Positions 12,791 to 16,129 of a stretch of DNA of 16,129 nt are shown here, piece by piece. How positions within the stretch are numbered: the first letter of the stretch is position 1; the number at the start of each line of letters is the position of its first letter. The position numbers and the translations under genes are program-made. Under the pieces are notes generated by a model, which did no database searches, was not told the origin of the DNA, and saw only the letters and a program-made list of their open reading frames with translations. Origin of the DNA: CAZCPB01 sp964500365 (GTDB lineage Bacteria; Planctomycetota; Phycisphaerae; Phycisphaerales; UBA1924); assembly GCA_964500365.1 (NCBI GenBank), contig CAZCPB010000072.1, forward strand, positions 1-16,129, read 5' to 3'.

Positions 12791-13753
12791 TCAATCCGAT
12801 GCCGGGTGTGAACCGGATGCTGCCCGGCGCGGAATCACGATCTCTTTGCCGGTGGCGTGTTCGGGCACAGGGGGACTAGGGCGTTCACCCGGGAGCTTGG
12901 TCGCCTCGGACTCCGGCATTGTGTACCTTCGCCCCCCGATGTCGCGCCGGGCCACGCGCTCAACCCAATCGCGGCCGGCCCGGCGGATCTCGTCTCCCAG
13001 GCGTGCCGCGGGCTCGGCGAACCTCGGGACGCTATCGGTCATGCCGAGCAAGTCCTGAAGGACCAGCACCTGGCCGTGGCAGGCCGTGCCGGCGCCGATG
13101 CCGATCAGCGGCACCTTCGTCGCATTCAAGATGCGCTCCGTGACCTGGTCCGGCACGGCCTCCACCAGGAGCAAGACCGCCCCGGCGTCTTCCAGCGCGA
13201 CCGCGTCATCGACGATCCGCAGCGCCTCGGCGGCCGTTCGGCCCGCGGGCCCATAACCACCGGAGAGCGCGGCGTGCTGGGGACGGCTCCCGACGTGGGC
13301 GCACACCGGGATCCCGGCGTGGGTCAGCCGGCGGACGATCGGCGCGTAGGTCGCGTCGGCTTCGATCTTCACGATGTCGGCGAGGCCCTCGACCAGGAAG
13401 CGCCCGGCGTTGCGGGCCGCGTCGTCGATCCCCGCCTGGTAGCTCATGAACGGCATGTCACCCATGACGACGGTTCGGGGCGCCCCGCGCTTCACCGCGG
13501 CGGTGAGCGCCAAGGCCACGTCCAGGGGCATGTCTATGGTGCGGGAGAACCCCAGCACAACCTCCGCGGCCGAATCGCCCACGAGGAGCACGTGCACGCC
13601 CGCACGTTCGAGCCAGCGGGCCGTGGTGGCGTCGTAACAGGTCAGGCAGGCGAAGGGCTCGCCGCGCTCGGCCATGCGGCGGAGCGTTCTGAGGGTCACG
13701 GGCTCGGACGAGGGAGTGCCCGCGGGGCCGTTCGAGGCGGGGGAAAGGCTCAC
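12791..13753 (-). CDS. panB: 3-methyl-2-oxobutanoate hydroxymethyltransferase (ketopantoate hydroxymethyltransferase)
   Basis: PanB transfers a hydroxymethyl group from 5,10-methylene-THF to 2-ketoisovalerate, giving ketopantoate in the pantothenate/CoA pathway. With a GTG start at 13753 it has 320 residues, somewhat longer than usual because of extensions at both ends. Family signatures: FACLTCYDATTARWLERAGV, VLLVGDSAAEVVLG with Mg ligand Asp60, MGDMPFMSY with Asp99, DIVKIEAD with Lys129 and Glu131, AHVGSRPQ, GGYGPAGRT and catalytic Glu198 in LLLVEAVP (roles by analogy with the E. coli enzyme). The 13753 GTG is chosen because a -10 element TATACT ends 5 bases before it, so the mRNA would begin at or next to the start codon. 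A second GTG (13699) just before VTLRTLRR is an alternative. The C-terminal tail beyond about residue 275 is not conserved. No panC/panD is adjacent. Confidence 0.95.
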   Translation of the reverse strand: MSLSPASNGPAGTPSSEPVTLRTLRRMAERGEPFACLTCYDATTARWLERAGVHVLLVGDSAAEVVLGFSRTIDMPLDVALALTAAVKRGAPRTVVMGDMPFMSYQAGIDDAARNAGRFLVEGLADIVKIEADATYAPIVRRLTHAGIPVCAHVGSRPQHAALSGGYGPAGRTAAEALRIVDDAVALEDAGAVLLLVEAVPDQVTERILNATKVPLIGIGAGTACHGQVLVLQDLLGMTDSVPRFAEPAARLGDEIRRAGRDWVERVARRDIGGRRYTMPESEATKLPGERPSPPVPEHATGKEIVIPRRAASGSHPASD

Positions 13754-13758
13754 GGGGA

Positions 13759-13764
13759 AGTATA
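13759..13764 (-). promoter_or_regulatory. -10 element of panB (leaderless transcript)
   Basis: TATACT on the minus strand, with 5 bases between it and the GTG start codon at 13753. The predicted transcription start falls on the first base of that codon. The -35 side is poor (TGGCGC at 16-base spacing is the nearest resemblance to TTGxxx). No Shine-Dalgarno sequence precedes any candidate start, which fits a leaderless message. Confidence 0.5.
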
Positions 13765-13928
13765 CGAGCGGCCCGGGGCGGCGCCAGCGTCCGACGAGGC
13801 GGCCCCCTACCCCGATCATCATCAACCCTTTACACTTGACTCCCCGGCCGGGCCTCCCGGGGCTGTCCCGAGCGAACCCGGCCGGCACATCACGACTACC
13901 CCGCCCGCCGGCGGCAGGAGGAATTGCC

Positions 13929-16001
13929 ATGGCATCGCGCGCCCCATCGGACATCCGCAACGTGGCCTTGACGGGCGCCGGCGGCAGCGGCAAGACGCTC
14001 CTCACCGAGCGGCTGCTCTTCACCGCCGGCGCCACCAAGCGGATGGGGACGATCGAGGAGGGGAACACCGTCAGTGACTTCACCGAGGAGGAGAAGCACC
14101 ACAAGCACAGCCTCCAGCCGAGCTTCGTCCACTTTGACTGGGAGAATCACGATGTGCACCTGGTCGACACGCCCGGGCTGGCGGACTTCGTCGGGCACGC
14201 GGTCTGCTGCTTCCCGGCGGTCGAGACGGTCGCGGTGGTGATCGACGCCGCCAAAGGCATCCAGAGCGTGACCCGGCGCCTCATGGCGATGGCCGGCGAA
14301 CGACGGATCCCGCGGATGATCGTCGTCAACAAGATTGACGACGCGCAGGCCGACCTCGAGGCGCTCGTCGAGCAGATCAAGGAGACCTTCGGCGCGATCT
14401 GCCTGCCCATCAACCTGCCCGTGCCGGGCCGGGCCAAGGTGATCAACGTCTTCGAGCACGACGGGAAGGACGCCGCGGGAGACCAGACCGAGTTCTCGTC
14501 CGTGCACGAGGCGCACCAGAAGATCGTCGAGCAGGTGATCGAGGTGGACGACGAACTGACGGCGCAGTACCTCGAGAAGGGCGACGGCTTCGACGCCGAC
14601 AAGCTCCACGCCGCGTTCGAGAAGGCCCTGGAATCGGCCCACCTCGTGCCTGTCTGCTTCTGCTCGGCCAAGACCGGCGCGGGGTGCGACGACCTGCTCC
14701 ACGTCCTGGCCAGCCTGTGCCCGAGCCCCGTCGAGGTGAACCCGCCCGAATTCGTCAAGCGCGAGACCGAGGGCGGCGAGGAGCAGGAGTGGCACGCCAA
14801 GCCCGACCCCGCGGCGCCGGTGCTCGCCCACATCTTCAAGGTCGTCACCGACCCGTTCGTCGGCAAGCTGGGCATCTTCCGCGTGCACCAGGGGACCGTG
14901 AAGAGCAAGGGCGAGCTCTTCATCGACGACCAGAAGAAGGCCTTCCGGGTCGGCCACCTGTTCAAGCTCCAGGGCAAGGAGCACGTCGAGGTGCACGAGG
15001 TGGGGCCGGGCGAGATCGCCGCGATTTCCAAGGTCGAGGAGCTGAAGTTCAACGGCGTGCTGCACGACAGCCACGCGCTCGATTCGGTGCGGCTCATCCC
15101 GCTCCCCATCCCCAAGCCCATGTTCGGGCTGGCCGTCGAGCTGAAGAACCACGCGGACGAATCGAAGTTCTCGAGCGCCGCGCACAAGTTCATGGCCGAG
15201 GACCCGTGCTTCGTCGTCGAGCGCATCGCCGCGATCAATCAGACCGTGATGCGCGGCCTGGGCGAACTGCACCTGCGGATCGTCACCGAGAAGTTCAAGC
15301 ACGCGGGGATCGAGCTGCTCACCAGCCCGCCGAAGGTCGCGTACAAGGAGACCATCACGGCCCGGAGCGAGGGGCACCACCGCCACAAGAAGCAGACGGG
15401 CGGCTCGGGCCAGTTCGGCGAGGTCTATCTGCGCATCGAGCCGCTGCCCGCCGACAGCGCCGAGCCGTTCGAGTTCGCGAGCGAAGTGGTGGGGGGGAGC
15501 GTGCCCCGCCAGTACTGGCCGGCGGTCGAGAAGGGCGTGCGACAGATCATGCAGGAGGGCGCGATCGCGGGGTACCCGATGACGGGGATCCGCTGTGCGC
15601 TCTACGACGGCAAGTACCACGACGTCGACAGCAAGGAAATCGCGTTCATTACGGCGGGGAAGAAGGCGTTCATCGACGCGGTGCAGAAGGCCCGACCGAA
15701 GCTGCTTGAGCCCTACGTGATTCTCGAAGTGACCGCGCCCAACAAGTACATGGGCGACATCACGGGCCACCTCTCGACCAAGCGCGGACGCGTGCAGGAC
15801 ACGCAGATCCTGCCCGGCGACCAGTGCCTTGTGCGCGCGACGGCGCCGGCGGGCGAGCTTCAGAATTACTCCAACGAGCTCAAGAGCATGACGGGCGGCG
15901 CGGGGTCGTACAGCATGGACTACAGCCACGACGAGCACACGCCGCCGCACATCCAGAGCGCGGTGATCGCGGCGTACAAGCCGAAGGCTGAAGTGGAGTA
16001 G
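13929..16001 (+). CDS. elongation factor G-like GTPase (EF-G paralogue)
   Basis: A 690-residue protein with all EF-G domains, about the usual length. ATG at 13929 follows a strong SD (AGGAGG); an upstream in-frame extension to 13674 runs through the divergent panB gene and is rejected. GTPase motifs: P-loop GAGGSGKT (16-23), DTPGLADF (80-87), NKID (134-137), SAK (246-248). Domain IV has HKKQTGGSGQFGEVY, GGSVPRQYWPAVEKG and the tip-loop motif GKYHDVDSKE, so ribosome interaction is likely. It departs from canonical EF-G: the P-loop is GGSGKT instead of HIDAGKTT; the catalytic His of DTPGH is Leu84; and the switch I segment reads EEEKHHKHSLQPS where EF-G has ERERGITI. These mark the EF-G-like (EF-G2) group, whose function is not settled. 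The housekeeping fusA should be elsewhere in the genome. Confidence 0.93.
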   Translation: MASRAPSDIRNVALTGAGGSGKTLLTERLLFTAGATKRMGTIEEGNTVSDFTEEEKHHKHSLQPSFVHFDWENHDVHLVDTPGLADFVGHAVCCFPAVETVAVVIDAAKGIQSVTRRLMAMAGERRIPRMIVVNKIDDAQADLEALVEQIKETFGAICLPINLPVPGRAKVINVFEHDGKDAAGDQTEFSSVHEAHQKIVEQVIEVDDELTAQYLEKGDGFDADKLHAAFEKALESAHLVPVCFCSAKTGAGCDDLLHVLASLCPSPVEVNPPEFVKRETEGGEEQEWHAKPDPAAPVLAHIFKVVTDPFVGKLGIFRVHQGTVKSKGELFIDDQKKAFRVGHLFKLQGKEHVEVHEVGPGEIAAISKVEELKFNGVLHDSHALDSVRLIPLPIPKPMFGLAVELKNHADESKFSSAAHKFMAEDPCFVVERIAAINQTVMRGLGELHLRIVTEKFKHAGIELLTSPPKVAYKETITARSEGHHRHKKQTGGSGQFGEVYLRIEPLPADSAEPFEFASEVVGGSVPRQYWPAVEKGVRQIMQEGAIAGYPMTGIRCALYDGKYHDVDSKEIAFITAGKKAFIDAVQKARPKLLEPYVILEVTAPNKYMGDITGHLSTKRGRVQDTQILPGDQCLVRATAPAGELQNYSNELKSMTGGAGSYSMDYSHDEHTPPHIQSAVIAAYKPKAEVE

Positions 16002-16074
16002 ACGGGAGGTGGTGCCGGGTTCTGCGTGCTGAGTGCCGCGCCAGGAACGATCAAGCGTTCTTGCGTGTAGGATT

Positions 16075-16129
16075 CCAGCACCCAGCACCCAGCACCCAGC
16101 ACCCAGCACCCAGCACCCAGCACCCAGCA
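16075..16129. repeat. 7-bp tandem repeat (CCCAGCA)n, continues past the window
   Basis: Seven exact copies of CCCAGCA fill 16081-16129, preceded by a partial copy CCAGCA (16075-16080). The array reaches the window edge, so its full length is unknown. Fifty bases upstream, TGCTGAGTGC (16028-16037) is nearly the reverse complement of the unit (TGCTGGGTGC), so a stem could form between them. The 7-bp period would shift the frame every copy if translated. It resembles the short tandem heptanucleotide repeats known from cyanobacterial intergenic DNA; in planctomycetes its role is unknown to me. Confidence 0.95.

Noticed and set aside
13896..16109. Long open frame (737 codons) opposite the EF-G-like gene
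   Set aside because: It is antisense to a clear EF-G-family gene, low-complexity in Arg/Leu/Val/Asp, and shows no domain; it is a side-effect of high GC content.
15920..16123. Small protein with a Leu/Gly/Ala/Cys/Trp repeat read from the minus strand of the heptamer array
   Set aside because: It is a direct translation of the tandem repeat, overlaps the EF-G-like gene end, and has no ribosome site.
16075..16129. CRISPR array
   Set aside because: The repeat unit is 7 bases with no spacers; it is a simple tandem repeat.

Overview
The window is GC-rich and densely coded. It carries several genes typical of planctomycetes, probably class Phycisphaerae: three prepilin-like proteins with the FTLIELL/FSLVELL signature, a secreted protein with a planctomycete-style PEP-CTERM tail, a PQQ-like beta-propeller and an EF-G-like GTPase paralogue. 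The taxonomic call is an inference from gene content; there is no rRNA here to confirm it.

Layout. (1) 1-1095, minus strand: a large prepilin-like (H-X9-DG type) protein followed by the start of a small membrane-anchored protein that runs off the window. (2) 1363-5227, plus strand: the most interesting block. A good sigma-70 type promoter leads directly into a complete cobalamin (B12) riboswitch, then a secreted PEP-CTERM-like protein, a secreted PQQ-like beta-propeller and a prepilin-like protein. None is a recognised B12 enzyme or transporter, which points to a surface system whose expression follows corrinoid supply. (3) 5243-5602, minus: a small protein with 16 cysteines, a likely copper-storage four-helix bundle. 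(4) 5765-6682, plus: an ArsR-family repressor, apparently leaderless, with an SRPBCC/AHSA1-like protein. (5) 6842-9063, minus: three accessory soluble proteins (YdeI/DUF1905, DinB-like, class I methyltransferase). (6) 9232-10229, minus: a strong hairpin terminator, tRNA-Pro(CGG) and another prepilin-like protein. (7) 10579-11211, plus: a coiled-coil plus winged-helix protein of unknown role. (8) 11242-13753, minus: an HtrA-type protease with two PDZ domains, and panB, which also looks leaderless. (9) 13929-16001, plus: an EF-G-like GTPase lacking the canonical catalytic histidine. (10) The window ends in a perfect 7-bp tandem repeat.

How it fits together. The riboswitch block most likely makes secreted or surface proteins when B12 is scarce, by analogy with riboswitch-controlled beta-propeller corrinoid binders of Bacteroidetes; that functional link is an inference. 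The remaining genes are housekeeping (tRNA-Pro, panB, HtrA, EF-G paralogue) or small stress/accessory functions.
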